Shown: positions 62,795 through 64,000 of the stretch, piece after piece
Layout of the letters: every line of letters begins with the position of its first letter
Numbering within the stretch: position 1 is the first letter of the stretch
DNA from: an uncultured Nocardioides sp.
Lineage (GTDB): Bacteria > Actinomycetota > Actinomycetes > Propionibacteriales > Nocardioidaceae
Reading direction: 5' to 3'
DNA length: 64,000 nucleotides
Assembly (NCBI RefSeq): GCF_947488515.1
Contig: NZ_CANKZF010000002.1
Coordinates: 186,001 to 250,000 of the forward strand
Made by a program: the position numbers and the translations under genes
Notes under the pieces: generated by a model
What the model saw: the letters and a program-made list of their open reading frames with translations, nothing else
The model's database searches: none
What the model was told of the DNA's origin: nothing

Positions 62795-64000
62795 TCGAAC
62801 CCCGCCGGCAGGGTGCTGGACAGGCGCTGCTGCGCGGACCGCACGATCTCGAAGGCGTCGCGCAGGTGGCGCCGCTGCCGCTGGGTGAGGTCGGCGGGGC
62901 GGAGGTTGTTGTCGGGCGTCCGGCCCGCGCGCGCCTGCGCCGCCTGGTGGTGCAGGCGCAGGTAGGACATCAGCTCGAGGGCGTCGGCGAGCTCGGAGGC
63001 GGCGTCGTGGTCGATCGTCCCGGCCGCTGCCGCCGCGGCAAGTCGTCGTCGCGTCGACAGGGACGGCGAGCCGGACCGCAGGGCGTGGACGCGGGCCAGC
63101 TGCACGACCGCAGAGATCGGGCGCTTGATGTCGAGGGTGTCGCGGTGCTCGCCGTGCCGCTCCAGCACGAGGCCGCGGAAGAAGCCGAGCGGCGGCCGCA
63201 TCGCGAGCGCCTGCCGCGACAGGTGGCCGAGCAGGCGCGCCGACGCCGTCGTGACGGAGGCCAGGTGCACCTGCTCGGTGAGGTCCTGGTCGCCGGCGAG
63301 GTGGCGCATGTCATGGAAGACCGCCGTGTGCAGAACGGCGTCGGGCTGGGGCTCGCGCGACCAGTCTGCGAAGCGCGCCCGCCACTGCGGGACCGTCAGC
63401 CGCCAGTCGGGGTTGGTGGCCATCACGTCCCCCGGGCAGCGCGGCCAGCCGCACTGCTCGAGCGCGGCCGTGACCCGCTCGGCCAGCGCGGCGAACCACG
63501 CGTCGCCCGCCCCGTCGGGCTCCGCGCCCAGCACGATCGCGTGGTCCTGGTCGGCGGTGAAGCCCTCCTCGTCGCGGGCGGCCGAGCCGAGCACGACCCA
63601 GCTGTACGGCACCGGCGGCGGCCCCAGCTCCTCCTCGACCAGCGCGAGCACGCGGCGTCGTACGGCGTCGCCGAGCGCGGTCGCCACCCGGGAGACGTCC
63701 GCAGCGCTGACGTCGCGCTCGACGAGCTGGCCGAGAACGGCGCGGATGCCCGGGGCCTCCGCCACGACGCCGGCCAGGGTCGTCTGCCCGCCGATCGCCG
63801 CGGCCAGGTAGACGGGGTTGGCGTTCTCCAGCCGCACCAGGTCGGTGGTGGTCACCAGCCCGACCGGCCGGCGGGTCTCGTCGACGACCGGGAGGTGGTG
63901 GATGTCGCGGCTCACCATCTCGAGCAGCGCCTCGAAGGCGAGCGCGTCGACGGACAGGGTGACGGGGTCGGGGGTCATCACCGACCGCACCGGGCTGACG
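62791..64000 (-). CDS. CBS-DUF294 nucleotidyltransferase (5' end outside window)
   Basis: At least 403 residues visible, in frame to the window edge. A CBS module (SVMTPDPVTLSVDALAFEAL; HHLPVVDETRRPVGLVTTTD) is followed by a putative nucleotidyltransferase (VVLGSAARDEEGFTADQDHA; GS-x-AR-x-E with downstream DHA) and a substrate-binding DUF294 C domain (RPPLGFFRGLVLERHGEHRD; DIKRPISAVVQLARVHAL). Relatives often begin with a cyclic-nucleotide-binding domain, which would lie beyond 64000. Reaction unknown. Coupled to the exonuclease. Confidence 0.87.
   Translation of the reverse strand, partial: VSPVRSVMTPDPVTLSVDALAFEALLEMVSRDIHHLPVVDETRRPVGLVTTTDLVRLENANPVYLAAAIGGQTTLAGVVAEAPGIRAVLGQLVERDVSAADVSRVATALGDAVRRRVLALVEEELGPPPVPYSWVVLGSAARDEEGFTADQDHAIVLGAEPDGAGDAWFAALAERVTAALEQCGWPRCPGDVMATNPDWRLTVPQWRARFADWSREPQPDAVLHTAVFHDMRHLAGDQDLTEQVHLASVTTASARLLGHLSRQALAMRPPLGFFRGLVLERHGEHRDTLDIKRPISAVVQLARVHALRSGSPSLSTRRRLAAAAAAGTIDHDAASELADALELMSYLRLHHQAAQARAGRTPDNNLRPADLTQRQRRHLRDAFEIVRSAQQRLSSTLPAGFE

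Overview
The window is high-GC actinobacterial DNA. Dense high-GC codon use, frequent GTG starts, ATGA/GTGA stop-start overlaps and the gene families present point to the Nocardioidaceae, most likely Nocardioides or a close relative. That assignment is inference from gene content; no 16S gene is present.

Left part (1-30.2 kb) is ordinary chromosome. It opens with the 3' end of holB (DNA polymerase III delta'), a membrane-anchored alpha/beta hydrolase, a DUF6767 mini-protein, an OsmC protein, tRNA-Thr(CGT), trmL, a membrane GGDEF protein and a ribokinase-like gene. A molybdate unit follows (HTH-TOBE protein, modA, modB, modC). From 9.1 to 23.3 kb lies a complete L-rhamnose module: a LacI repressor facing an operon of ABC importer (ATPase, two permeases, binding protein), mutarotase, isomerase, bifunctional aldolase/lactaldehyde dehydrogenase and rhamnulokinase, then lutABC. 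Read as a pathway: rhamnose is imported, converted to rhamnulose-1-P, cleaved to DHAP and lactaldehyde, lactaldehyde is oxidised to lactate, and LutABC takes lactate to pyruvate. From 23.3 to 30.2 kb are small conserved genes, an aldo/keto reductase, a secreted RTX-like protein, and a homocysteine methyltransferase-like gene with a short partner.

Central part (30.2-53 kb) is an accessory region with a striking layout. Thirteen good copies of an 18-bp motif (consensus CAGGCGGCGGAATGACGC), all on the plus strand and essentially all intergenic, separate groups of one to four unrelated genes in mixed orientation. The groups hold small proteins, secreted lipoproteins, a GIY-YIG protein, a YbjQ-like protein, DUF1801, DUF2188, an SGNH hydrolase, an alpha/beta hydrolase, an aldo/keto reductase with its divergent XRE regulator, a HAF-repeat lipoprotein and a membrane protein. 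The last group is a candidate anti-phage pair: a TIR-like effector and a NACHT NTPase, the latter with clearly lower GC. The layout resembles a cassette array without a recognisable integrase. A 53-residue stand-alone recombinase core-binding domain lies inside it.

The next block (53-58 kb) lacks the motif but is also accessory: a DUF3800 protein, a membrane protein, an unknown 234-residue protein, and an overlapping pair ending in an XRE-ImmA/IrrE protease. From 58.1 kb to the end the sequence returns to core-like genes: aldose 1-epimerase, quinone oxidoreductase, an MFS transporter divergent from its TetR regulator over two shared palindromes, a DEDD exonuclease and a CBS-DUF294 nucleotidyltransferase cut by the window edge.
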